A DNA stretch of 31,155 nt from CAIOGI01 sp964561875 (GTDB lineage Bacteria > Patescibacteriota > Minisyncoccia > Phycocordibacterales > PALSA-1337): positions 1 to 31,155 of the forward strand of contig CAZLQL010000009.1 in the NCBI GenBank assembly GCA_964561875.1. The letters run 5' to 3'. The notes under the pieces were generated by a model. It was not told where the DNA came from. It worked only from the letters and a program-made list of their open reading frames with translations, and ran no database searches. The translations under genes were made by a program, and so were the position numbers. Shown piece after piece: positions 1 through 7,772 of the stretch (position 1 is the stretch's first letter; the number at the start of each line of letters is the position of its first letter).

Positions 1-3000
1 GGTAATATTGCATTTATCAATAGTAATAATGGTAATAGCACCTTAGCGGGTATTACTGGATTCCAGGGTGCTTCAGCAACACTCGGTGCACTGATGTTTA
101 ATACCAGATCAGCATCTGGATATGCAGAAAGAATGAGAATTGATACAGCTGGAAATATAGGTATCGGTACTACATCAGCAGGAACAAAGTTAGATATCTA
201 TGATGCTGCTCAATCTACAGTTGAAGAAATGTTTAGATTGAGTGGTACTTTGGGGGCTGTAAACTCAGGTAAATCAATTGATTGGTATCATACTAATGCA
301 AATGCGTACGCTAGAATTGCTGGTGTTACTGATAGTATTGGCGCAACAGGTGAGTTGGCCTTCTATACAAACACGAACCTAGGTACATCTGCATCTACAG
401 AGAAATTTAGAATTACGGGTGCTGGAAACGTCGGGATTGGAACTACATCACCATATGCAAAGCTGTCAGTTGTCGGTCAAATTGTGGGCGAATATTTCAC
501 TTCAACATCAACTACAGCAACGTCTTCCTTTGCTGGTCCTTTATACCTAAAAGACCCTTTTGCTGATGTTCGTTCGTTTGGAGCCAAAGGTGATGGCGTA
601 ACGGATGACACGGTTGCTATTCAATCCGCCCTAAACGCATCATTGAATGTTTACATACCTTCAGGAACATATATTGTTTCAAACTTAACCACCAGAAATG
701 GTCAGACAATTTTTGGAAACGGACAGTCATCATCACTAAGATTCAAAACTGGAGCGACTGGTTACATGTTCGAAAACTCGACATACAGCGTTCAATTTTC
801 TGATCTCGATATTGATGGCGGAAATAACAGTGATCAGACTGGTACAACTGTAGCGGGAGACAGGAGTGGTATACATGTATCTTCAATCAATCCTAACAAT
901 TTGATTCGTAATGTTTCTGTGCACGGTTTTACAAATATTGGCATCGGATTCAATGGTGTAGGTTCACAAGTTGGATATGCTGGAGCTCCCACAATTACCA
1001 ACGTAAATGTTTACTACAACTACGTTGGTATCGACACTGGTGTAGGGGCTGGAACGGGCATGACGACTACAAGCGAATATATGAAACTGTCAGATATTAC
1101 AGCGTATAAGAACAGAATTGGACTATTGCTAAATTCAGGAAATAACTCTATTACAGGTGGTCATTTCGATACAAATGGCTATGGTGTTGTGTTAAATGAT
1201 GCTTTTAACAATGCTCACGGGACGATGGTTGGAAGCACAATTAATCACAATACGCTCTACGGTATATATGCAAGCTCGACGCCAAACGGATTCACTTTCA
1301 CTGGAAACCAGATTTGGTATAGCAATATTTTGCTTGCAACATCCACTGGTTACACCTTCACTGGTAACACGATTCAAACTGCGACATTTACAATCAATGC
1401 TGGTGGAAAGCATATGATAAAGAACAACTGGTTTGGCAACGTTACCGTTGTTAGAAATGGCGATAATGCCATTATGGCAGACAACTATACTTCTACGGGA
1501 TATGACCAGAATTTACAAAGCTTGCTCGTGGAGAATAACGTGGTCAACTATTCAACTACAACCCATTTGTTAACTGCAGGTGTTCTGTCTGCTACCAAAA
1601 TTGGCATAGGAGATTCAAGTATCACTCAATATCAGCCGAACGGCTTGAATGTGTATGTTCCTAATATATTTACAGGATCATCACCAGGAGGTTCAGTGCC
1701 TTCACAGGCAGTAAACGTGGCAATAACGACTAGTGATGCAGGGGGAACTGACGTTGGAGGTGTGTTGGGCTTAGGTGGTAAATATCAAACAGGAACGCCT
1801 ACTTACCCTCAGATCATTTTTGGCGCACTTAAAGGTGCTAAAAGTAACAATACTTCAGGTAATTTTGATGGTTATTTAAGCTTGTTTACTAATAAGGGAG
1901 CCACGCTATATGAGCGAATGAGGATTACTGAAGATGGCAACGTCGGTATCGCAAGTACAAGTCCATGGAAAACATTTTCAGTAAATGGAACTGTTGCTAT
2001 GAATGGACTTACATCATCTGCAACAGGAAATGCACTATGTATAACTACAAGCAAAGAAATAACAGATGCGGGTGGAGCAAGTTGTACACCATCATCAATC
2101 AGATTTAAGGAAAATGTATCACCAATGCAGACAGGTTATGCACTAGATCTATTGTCAAAACTATCAATTGTAGATTTTGATTATATAGAAAAGCAAGAAT
2201 ATGAAACAAATCACAGCTATGGAATGATCGCTGAAGATGTAGAGAAGATCGATAAAAATCTTGTAGACTACGGTTATGATGGTAAGCCAGTTTCTCTACA
2301 TTTCGAGAAGATTACAGGTCTATTAGTACAAGCTGTACAAGAACAAGAGGGTAAGATAGGTGATATAAGTTCTACAACTTCAAGACTAGATCTTACAAGT
2401 AGTCAGCTAGTTGCAAGTAATGCTCTAAATATAACAAATATAAATTCAAAGATAGATTTACTAAGTGATATAGTAGCAAACCTTAACTCAAGTTCAACAC
2501 TAATAGCAAAACTAGCTTCATCAACAGCAGAAATATTGGCATCAAGTACAGAAACAACACTTATAAATTCAACTTCATTTATGGATAAGATATTCCTATC
2601 ATTCATGAATTATTTAACTACAGCTATGACAAAAGTGAAGGGAATATTTGTAAATGAAATCCATATTGAAGATAAGCTTTGTGTCGATGATGTATGTATA
2701 AATAAAGATCAACTAAAGACACTTATACTTCAAGCTACTGCTTCTTCAACAAACAATACAAATATCCCAGTAGTAAATCAGCAGACAATTCCAGACAATA
2801 ATCCAGTTGTTACATTGCCACCAGCTACTCCAGACAATGGAACTACAACTCAAATACAAATACAGACACAAGCAAGTAGTACAACAGTTATAAATGAGAA
2901 TCCAGCTCCAGCAACTGTCCCAAACCCCGCTCCTCAAACACCAGAAACTCCAACAACAACTCCTATAGTTGAAAACCCAACACCAACAACTCCTGCTCCA

Positions 3001-3108
3001 ACTCCAGTGGTTGAATCAGCTCCAGTTGTAGAAACTACACCTACAGCTCCAGTTACAGAATCAGCCCCAGCTCCTGCACCAACAGGTGAGTCAGCACCAC
3101 AATCATAA
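1..3108 (+). CDS. Fibre-like surface protein with pectate-lyase-type beta-helix and S74 chaperone domain (5' partial)
   Basis: The frame is open from base 1, so the N-terminus lies outside the window; 1035 residues are visible. Order (numbered from base 1): GNxGIGTTSP-type repeats (about 40-160, again near 640-660), a pectate-lyase superfamily beta-helix starting at FADVRSFGAKGDGVTDD (about 187-550), an S74 intramolecular chaperone domain (about 698-785), a Ser/Thr/Asn-rich helical stretch, and a Pro/Thr-rich tail (about 920-1035). In S74 proteins a Ser starts the domain and a Lys five residues later supports self-cleavage; here S698 and K703 (SSIRFK) are in place, so processing before S698 is plausible. 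Known members are phage tail spikes and bacterial surface fibres that trimerise. No phage structural gene is nearby, so I favour a cell-surface fibre. ATA is rare among Ile codons before about 2095 and dominant after it, suggesting a mosaic gene. It ends 3 nt before the LamG gene. Confidence 0.8.
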   Translation, partial: GNIAFINSNNGNSTLAGITGFQGASATLGALMFNTRSASGYAERMRIDTAGNIGIGTTSAGTKLDIYDAAQSTVEEMFRLSGTLGAVNSGKSIDWYHTNANAYARIAGVTDSIGATGELAFYTNTNLGTSASTEKFRITGAGNVGIGTTSPYAKLSVVGQIVGEYFTSTSTTATSSFAGPLYLKDPFADVRSFGAKGDGVTDDTVAIQSALNASLNVYIPSGTYIVSNLTTRNGQTIFGNGQSSSLRFKTGATGYMFENSTYSVQFSDLDIDGGNNSDQTGTTVAGDRSGIHVSSINPNNLIRNVSVHGFTNIGIGFNGVGSQVGYAGAPTITNVNVYYNYVGIDTGVGAGTGMTTTSEYMKLSDITAYKNRIGLLLNSGNNSITGGHFDTNGYGVVLNDAFNNAHGTMVGSTINHNTLYGIYASSTPNGFTFTGNQIWYSNILLATSTGYTFTGNTIQTATFTINAGGKHMIKNNWFGNVTVVRNGDNAIMADNYTSTGYDQNLQSLLVENNVVNYSTTTHLLTAGVLSATKIGIGDSSITQYQPNGLNVYVPNIFTGSSPGGSVPSQAVNVAITTSDAGGTDVGGVLGLGGKYQTGTPTYPQIIFGALKGAKSNNTSGNFDGYLSLFTNKGATLYERMRITEDGNVGIASTSPWKTFSVNGTVAMNGLTSSATGNALCITTSKEITDAGGASCTPSSIRFKENVSPMQTGYALDLLSKLSIVDFDYIEKQEYETNHSYGMIAEDVEKIDKNLVDYGYDGKPVSLHFEKITGLLVQAVQEQEGKIGDISSTTSRLDLTSSQLVASNALNITNINSKIDLLSDIVANLNSSSTLIAKLASSTAEILASSTETTLINSTSFMDKIFLSFMNYLTTAMTKVKGIFVNEIHIEDKLCVDDVCINKDQLKTLILQATASSTNNTNIPVVNQQTIPDNNPVVTLPPATPDNGTTTQIQIQTQASSTTVINENPAPATVPNPAPQTPETPTTTPIVENPTPTTPAPTPVVESAPVVETTPTAPVTESAPAPAPTGESAPQS

Positions 3109-3111
3109 AAT

Positions 3112-5295
3112 ATGAAATACTTTATAAATAAAAAAATAAATATATACATTTTGGTTTTGTTTATATTTATTATCCCAAGTGTAAGCAAAGCATCTTTTGT
3201 GGGTGCTAGTTCTCCCGTAACTGCAACAACATCATGTAATACTGGTTTGTCTTGTGGTCTTGTCGGCTATTGGACATTTGATGGGAAGGATATATCAAAT
3301 GGAGTAGTACTAGATAAGAGTGGAAATGGTAAGACTGGTAATATCATAAATATTGCCTCATCTACTTTTTTTGCTCCTGGAAAGATTGGGCAAAGTTTTA
3401 AATTTGATGGTATTGATGATCGTATAGATTTATCTTCGAGTACTATTTTAAATAATAGTAACTGGACAGTTTCAGTGTGGGTTAAGGTTTCTGCAAATAT
3501 AACTCAACATATATTAACAAATCAAAGTAGTGGACCAGTAGTAAATGCTTTGGGTATATACTCAAATAAAATGCTATATTACCATTACAATGGATCATGG
3601 ACTATCGATACAGGAAATGCAATTGTGGCAGATAATAAATGGCACTTATTAACTTGGGTTAATTACAGCAACCAAACTATGGATATGTATGTAGATGGTA
3701 TATTGGATGCAACGGGAATTTCATCAAGCGTTTTGTCTGGTAATGTAGGTGCTGTAAATAGGATAGGGTCTGATTATGGAACCACTCCAATAAGTAAATT
3801 CTTAAAAGGTTTCATAGATGATTTGCGTATATATCATCGTTCACTTTCACTAAAAGAAATCCAACAGCTATACAGCATGGGTGCAAATACAAAAATAGGC
3901 GCAACAGCAGTAGCTTCATCTACAAATGCATGTACCACAGGTATATCTTGTGGGCTTGTTGGGTATTGGACATTCGATGGCAAGGATGTTGTGAATGGAG
4001 TTATACTCGATAAAAGTGGAATGGGGAATAATGGAAATCCAGTAAGTATTGCATCATCTACCTTCTATGCTCCAGGGAAAATAGGACAAGGGGCAAATTT
4101 TAATGGTTATGTACTGGTTCCAGATAATTCAAGTCTAAAACCAAGTGGACCTATGTCTTGGGGAGGATGGATAAATCAATATACTACAAAATCAAATCAA
4201 ACAGCATTGAGTAAGGTAACAATAGGAACATCAGGGTATATGCTATATACAAGTACAACATTTCCAGCACAATGTTTTGCTTATGGGCTTACGCCAGCCA
4301 ATTTATCTGATCCAACAACTTTTACAAAAAATACTTGGGTACACTATATGTGTGTTTACGATGGCTCCCAATTGAAGATTTATAAAAATGGAGTTTTAGT
4401 AAATTTTACATCAGTTACTGGTAGTATTACTCATACAACAAACGGTTTAAGTTTAGGTTCATATGCCGTAACCTCAACAAGATTTGAAGGTAAGGCCGAT
4501 GATCTAAGGGTATATAACCGCGCCCTTTCAGATAAAGAAGTCCAACAACTATATAGCATGGGTGCAAATACAAAAATAGGCGCAACAGCTGTTGCTTCAT
4601 CTACGACAGCGTGTACAACAGGTCTATCCTGCGGTCTTGTCGGCTACTGGACCTTTGATGGAAGGGATATATCAAATGGAGTTCTATTGGATAAGAGTGG
4701 AAACAATAATAGGGGTAATATGATAAATATAGCTTCAACAACTTTTTATACTCCAGGGAAGTTGGGTCAAGCAGGGAATTTTGATGGGGTGGATGATTAT
4801 GCAAATATCTCAGACTCAAACATTCTAACTTTCGGTAACAGTACAGTTGATACACCTCTAGCCATATCTTTATGGGTCAAACCAGATGTAAGTAGTGGTG
4901 CAATTTTATCTAAAGCAAGTAGTGCTACTGCAGGTGAGTATTATATGGTTCTATCAAGTGGTGGTGTGTATCTTAGGTTAGTAGATAATAGCACATCAGG
5001 ATATATTGGTAGGACTATACCAGTATCAACTAACAAATGGCAACATATTGTAGGTGTTTATAACGGCTCAGGTTCTTCATCCGGGATTTCACTGTATAAC
5101 AATGGTGTGTTGATATCTTCAACTGATTCAAGTGGTGGTTCGTATGTTGCTATGGAAAACCTTACGAATACTTTAAAGTTTGGAGAAAGAGATGTTGGTA
5201 GTAATCATTTTGATGGATCTATTGACGATGTTCGTATCTACAACCGCGCGCTCTCAGCTCAAGAAATCCAACAGTTATATAACCTCGGTAGATAG
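3112..5295 (+). CDS. Secreted protein with three LamG/concanavalin-like modules
   Basis: 727 residues. The N-terminus is a signal peptide (KK-rich start, hydrophobic 10-22, likely cut near SKA-S 25-28). Three modules of about 230 residues follow, each opening with C-x-TG-[LI]-SCGLVGYWTFDG (from about 42, 274 and 501) and closing with F-x-G-x-[IA]-DD-[LV]-R-[IV]-Y-x-R-[AS]-LS, the usual end of a LamG sandwich. Each opening has two Cys six residues apart, possibly a disulfide. LamG domains bind carbohydrate or protein, so an adhesive or cell-surface role is likely; the ligand cannot be read from sequence. There is no membrane anchor or sorting motif at the C-terminus. The start lies 3 nt after the fibre gene's stop, with no Shine-Dalgarno, so the two are probably co-transcribed. 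Modules 1-2 and 2-3 are joined by near-identical linkers, pointing to internal duplication. Confidence 0.85.
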   Translation: MKYFINKKINIYILVLFIFIIPSVSKASFVGASSPVTATTSCNTGLSCGLVGYWTFDGKDISNGVVLDKSGNGKTGNIINIASSTFFAPGKIGQSFKFDGIDDRIDLSSSTILNNSNWTVSVWVKVSANITQHILTNQSSGPVVNALGIYSNKMLYYHYNGSWTIDTGNAIVADNKWHLLTWVNYSNQTMDMYVDGILDATGISSSVLSGNVGAVNRIGSDYGTTPISKFLKGFIDDLRIYHRSLSLKEIQQLYSMGANTKIGATAVASSTNACTTGISCGLVGYWTFDGKDVVNGVILDKSGMGNNGNPVSIASSTFYAPGKIGQGANFNGYVLVPDNSSLKPSGPMSWGGWINQYTTKSNQTALSKVTIGTSGYMLYTSTTFPAQCFAYGLTPANLSDPTTFTKNTWVHYMCVYDGSQLKIYKNGVLVNFTSVTGSITHTTNGLSLGSYAVTSTRFEGKADDLRVYNRALSDKEVQQLYSMGANTKIGATAVASSTTACTTGLSCGLVGYWTFDGRDISNGVLLDKSGNNNRGNMINIASTTFYTPGKLGQAGNFDGVDDYANISDSNILTFGNSTVDTPLAISLWVKPDVSSGAILSKASSATAGEYYMVLSSGGVYLRLVDNSTSGYIGRTIPVSTNKWQHIVGVYNGSGSSSGISLYNNGVLISSTDSSGGSYVAMENLTNTLKFGERDVGSNHFDGSIDDVRIYNRALSAQEIQQLYNLGR
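3861..3924 (+). repeat. Inter-module linker repeat, copy A
   Basis: A 64-bp segment encoding the linker between LamG modules 1 and 2 (QQLYSMGANTKIGATAVASS). It is nearly identical at the DNA level to 4542-4605, including a shared core of more than 30 nt around the MGANTKIGAT codons. The modules themselves have diverged more than the linkers, so the linker is either recently duplicated or kept alike by recombination. Confidence 0.85.
4542..4605 (+). repeat. Inter-module linker repeat, copy B
   Basis: Second copy of the 64-bp linker, between LamG modules 2 and 3; see copy A at 3861-3924. Differences are mainly synonymous (for example CTA/TAT choices and GCA/GCT in the Ala codons). The pair provides a substrate for homologous loss or gain of one whole module. 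Confidence 0.85.
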
Positions 5296-5298
5296 CAA

Positions 5299-5327
5299 TT
5301 GACTTTACCTCAATACTCCTGTAACAT
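5299..5327 (+). promoter_or_regulatory. Predicted sigma70 promoter for the RRM protein gene
   Basis: TTGACT (5299-5304) is separated by 17 bp from TAACAT (5322-5327), immediately after the LamG gene's stop. Transcription would start near 5334 and give a leader of about 64 nt. This is one of few genes here with a long leader. No computation of promoter strength was possible. Confidence 0.45.
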
Positions 5328-5345
5328 GCAGGTGTAGTAAGTTTT

Positions 5346-5381
5346 CCTCGTGCGCTTACGTTTATTTATTTAAAGACGAGG
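5346..5381 (+). promoter_or_regulatory. Inverted repeat in the leader of the RRM gene
   Basis: CCTCGT (5346-5351) can pair with ACGAGG (5376-5381) around a 24-nt loop in the predicted leader, ending 16 nt before the ATG. The GAGG at 5378-5382 would be sequestered by the stem and is the only Shine-Dalgarno-like sequence for this gene, though it lies rather far (about 15 nt) from the start. A thermosensor or autoregulatory element is possible but only inferred. Confidence 0.3.
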
Positions 5382-5397
5382 TTAGTAAAAAAGAAAA

Positions 5398-5694
5398 ATG
5401 GCAAAGAAGTTATATGTAGGAGGTATTTCATATGGTACTAGCGAAGATACTCTAAAGAAGCACTTTGAGGCTGCTGGAGAAGTAGAAGCTGCTAGCATCA
5501 TAATGGACAAGATGACAGGTCGTTCAAAGGGATTCGGTTTCGTTACAATGAAAAACGATGCTGAAGCTGAGAGCGCTATCAACATGTTCAATGGTAAAGA
5601 GCTAGAAGGAAGAACTCTTACAGTAAATGAAGCAAGACCAATGGAACCTAGAGCTCCTCGTGCTCCACGTGGAGAAGGAAGAGGAAACTGGTAA
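5398..5694 (+). CDS. Single-RRM RNA-binding protein
   Basis: 98 residues. One RNA recognition motif spans about 4-80: RNP2 is LYVGGI (5-10) and RNP1 is KGFGFVTM (44-51), with the aromatic positions Y6, F46 and F48 that stack on RNA bases. The last 18 residues are a basic Arg/Pro/Gly tail (RAPRAPRGEGRG). This is the layout of the small bacterial RRM proteins of cyanobacteria and other phyla, which bind single-stranded RNA, often in cold adaptation or mRNA localisation; the target here is unknown. The gene is monocistronic: its own predicted promoter lies upstream and a strong terminator follows. Codon use is richer in GCT, CGT and ATC than its neighbours, as expected for a highly expressed gene. 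Confidence 0.92.
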   Translation: MAKKLYVGGISYGTSEDTLKKHFEAAGEVEAASIIMDKMTGRSKGFGFVTMKNDAEAESAINMFNGKELEGRTLTVNEARPMEPRAPRAPRGEGRGNW

Positions 5695-5708
5695 TACTTC
5701 GTCTAAAT

Positions 5709-5740
5709 AACAAAAAGCACCCGAAAGGGTGTTTTTTGTT
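5709..5740. terminator. Bidirectional intrinsic terminator
   Basis: CACCC-GAAA-GGGTG hairpin (5718-5731) with T6 on the plus strand and an A-run on the other side. The extended arms 5709-5722 and 5727-5740 pair over 14 bp with one G-T. It lies between the convergent RRM gene and the LOG-family gene and should serve both. Confidence 0.9.
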
Positions 5741-5759
5741 TGTGTATATTTATTTTATT

Positions 5760-6443
5760 TTAATCCAGTTGCAACCACCATTTAGATACTGGTGCATTTT
5801 TTATTATTTCTATCGCTTTATCTATATTGTCTGTAATGGTAAATAATTCAATATCTTTTACATCTATTGTGTGATGAACATTTACTACATGATCAATCAA
5901 AAATTCTTTTAATGGATTCCAAAAATCTTTACCGATCAGGATTATGGGTACTTTTGGAATTTTATTTGTTTGAATCAATGTAAGTACACCGAAAAGTTCA
6001 TCGAGCGTTCCATAACCTCCGGGGAAAAATACATAACTTTCTGCTGCAAAATTTAAAAGAGATTTTCTAGTCATAAAGTATTCGCAATCAATAGCCTCTG
6101 TTACGTATGGGTTTGTATGTTGTTCATGAGGAAGTTTTATGGTTATTGCAATAGAGTTTCCTTCAGCTCTTTTTGCACCACGATTTGCAGCAGTCATGAT
6201 ACCCGGTCCACCACCAGTTATGACTGCATACTGCAGTTCGTTTGCTATTCTATATCCTAGTTCCTCAGCGTCTTTGTAGTGTGGATTGTTTGTATTTGAT
6301 CTTGATGAACCAAATACTGTTACAGATTTTTGATATTTTTTTAGGACTTCTAGTCCGGAACGAAGTTCTTGGCTAACTTGTTTTACATGACCTTCTGCAC
6401 TCTTTTTTATACCGTGTACACTAAATTCATTATCATTTGTCAT
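5760..6443 (-). CDS. LOG-family (TIGR00730-type) nucleoside-monophosphate phosphoribohydrolase-like protein
   Basis: 227 residues from the chosen ATG at 6443. The Rossmann-like fold shows the two LOG signatures: GGGPGIM (77-83) and PGGYGTLDE (141-149), with R126 and E149 in the expected active-site positions. Family members split cytokinin- or AMP-type riboside monophosphates into base and ribose 5-phosphate. In non-plant-associated bacteria this is thought to be nucleotide hydrolysis or base salvage, and the substrate cannot be assigned here. An upstream in-frame ATG at 6584 would add 47 hydrophobic residues overlapping tgt. I reject it because an extended -10 (TGTTATAAT) ends 7 nt before 6443. 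It is divergent from tgt with a 54-bp gap. Confidence 0.88.
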   Translation of the reverse strand: MTNDNEFSVHGIKKSAEGHVKQVSQELRSGLEVLKKYQKSVTVFGSSRSNTNNPHYKDAEELGYRIANELQYAVITGGGPGIMTAANRGAKRAEGNSIAITIKLPHEQHTNPYVTEAIDCEYFMTRKSLLNFAAESYVFFPGGYGTLDELFGVLTLIQTNKIPKVPIILIGKDFWNPLKEFLIDHVVNVHHTIDVKDIELFTITDNIDKAIEIIKNAPVSKWWLQLD

Positions 6444-6450
6444 AAATATG

Positions 6451-6459
6451 ATTATAACA
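6451..6459 (-). promoter_or_regulatory. Extended -10 of the LOG-family gene
   Basis: On the minus strand TGTTATAAT occupies 6459-6451, ending 7 nt before the ATG at 6443. The predicted transcript starts at or within a nucleotide of the start codon. No good -35 is visible. A separate TATAAT on the plus strand (6467-6472) may serve tgt, with a leader of about 19 nt. Confidence 0.5.
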
Positions 6460-6497
6460 TAGAGTATATAATGTAATTTATTCACACATACATATAT

Positions 6498-7742
6498 ATG
6501 GCTTTTGGATTTAAAATAGAAAAAGAAATAAAGAATACAGATAAGGGAGATGTTGCTCGTGCTGGGGTTATACAGACAGATCATGGAAATATACTAACTC
6601 CCGCTTTTATAACTGTAGGCACAAAAGCTACAGTTAAATCCCTTTCTCCTGAACGGGTAAATGATATGGGTGCTCAAGCAGTTCTCGCAAATACATATCA
6701 TTTGTATTTACAGCCAGGAGATAAGATAGTCAAAAAGGCGGGTGGCTTACATAAATTTATGAATTGGCAAAAACCAACCTTTACTGATTCAGGTGGTTTT
6801 CAAGCTTTTTCTCTTGGTGCTGGTTTGGGTAAAAAGGTAAGTAAAGTTTCAGATGAACAAAATGATATTGAAGTTGCACAACAGGAGAATGATAATGAAA
6901 ATAAAAATCTAGATATCGAACTCTCTGCTCTAAAGGCAAAAGTTACAGAAGATGGAGTGGAATTTAAATCTATTCTCGATGGAAGTACGCATATGTTTAC
7001 TCCAGAGAGATCAATGGAGATTCAGCATAATATAGGTGCAGATATTATATTTGCTTTCGATGAATGTACATCTCCTCACGCTAGTTATGAATATCAAAAA
7101 GAGGCAATGGATAGGACACATAGATGGGCAAAGAGATCGCTTGATTATCATAAACAAGCAAAAGAAAATGGCAGTACTTTTTCTTCACAAGCTTTATTTG
7201 GAATTGTTCAAGGTGGAAGATATAAGGATTTAAGAAAAGAGAGTGCAGAGATTATAGGTAGCATGGATTTTCCAGGATTTGGAATCGGAGGTTCATTTGA
7301 TAAACAAGATATGCACAATGCTGTCGGTTGGGTAAATAGCTATTTACCAAAAGACAAACCAAAACATTTACTAGGTATTGGAGAACCTATAGATATGCTT
7401 TTGGCTATAGAAAAAGGGGTAGACACTTTTGATTGTGTAGCGCCAACACGTATAGCGAGAAATGGGGGAATATATACAAGATCAGGAAGAATAAATATTT
7501 TAAATTCAGAGTTTAGACAAGATTTTTCTCCTCTTGAAAATGGTTGTAATTGTTATACGTGTAAAAACTACACCAGAGCATATATTTCTCATCTTTTTCA
7601 TGCAAAAGAAATGTTTGCTGCAAGTTTAGCTTCTATACATAACCTATATTTCGTAACAGACTTGGTAAGTGGAGCTAGGCAAGCCATACTAAATGATAGT
7701 TTTGATAAATATAAAGATGAGTTTATAAAGGGGTATAAGTAG
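6498..7742 (+). CDS. tgt: tRNA-guanine transglycosylase
   Basis: 414 residues. It exchanges guanine-34 of GUN-anticodon tRNAs (Asp, Asn, His, Tyr) for preQ1, or queuine in eukaryotes, on the way to queuosine. All hallmark residues are visible: general acid/base D97 in TDSGGFQ, substrate-binding D188 in FDEC, nucleophile D312 in FDCVAPTR, and the zinc site C350-x-C352-x2-C355-x25-H381. Typical bacterial enzymes are about 375 residues; the excess is a polar, Asn/Glu-rich insert at about 108-147, between the GGFQ loop and VTEDGVEF. No other queuosine gene is in the window. It is convergent with the PfkB gene (30 bp between stops, no hairpin seen). Confidence 0.96.
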   Translation: MAFGFKIEKEIKNTDKGDVARAGVIQTDHGNILTPAFITVGTKATVKSLSPERVNDMGAQAVLANTYHLYLQPGDKIVKKAGGLHKFMNWQKPTFTDSGGFQAFSLGAGLGKKVSKVSDEQNDIEVAQQENDNENKNLDIELSALKAKVTEDGVEFKSILDGSTHMFTPERSMEIQHNIGADIIFAFDECTSPHASYEYQKEAMDRTHRWAKRSLDYHKQAKENGSTFSSQALFGIVQGGRYKDLRKESAEIIGSMDFPGFGIGGSFDKQDMHNAVGWVNSYLPKDKPKHLLGIGEPIDMLLAIEKGVDTFDCVAPTRIARNGGIYTRSGRINILNSEFRQDFSPLENGCNCYTCKNYTRAYISHLFHAKEMFAASLASIHNLYFVTDLVSGARQAILNDSFDKYKDEFIKGYK

Positions 7743-7772
7743 AGTGTGAAATAGAAATTTTATTATAAAAAA

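Noticed and set aside
2934..3188. Open frame on the minus strand opposite the Pro/Thr-rich tail (Val/Gly/Ala-rich)
   Set aside because: A shadow of the CCA/ACT-rich codons of the fibre gene; no promoter or similarity.
3100..5200. Repeats in the LamG gene as a CRISPR or satellite array
   Set aside because: The period is about 690 bp and coding in frame; it is protein module duplication.
6444..6584. Upstream ATG extending the LOG-family protein by 47 residues
   Set aside because: It overlaps tgt, is hydrophobic and unlike the family, and covers the LOG-gene -10.
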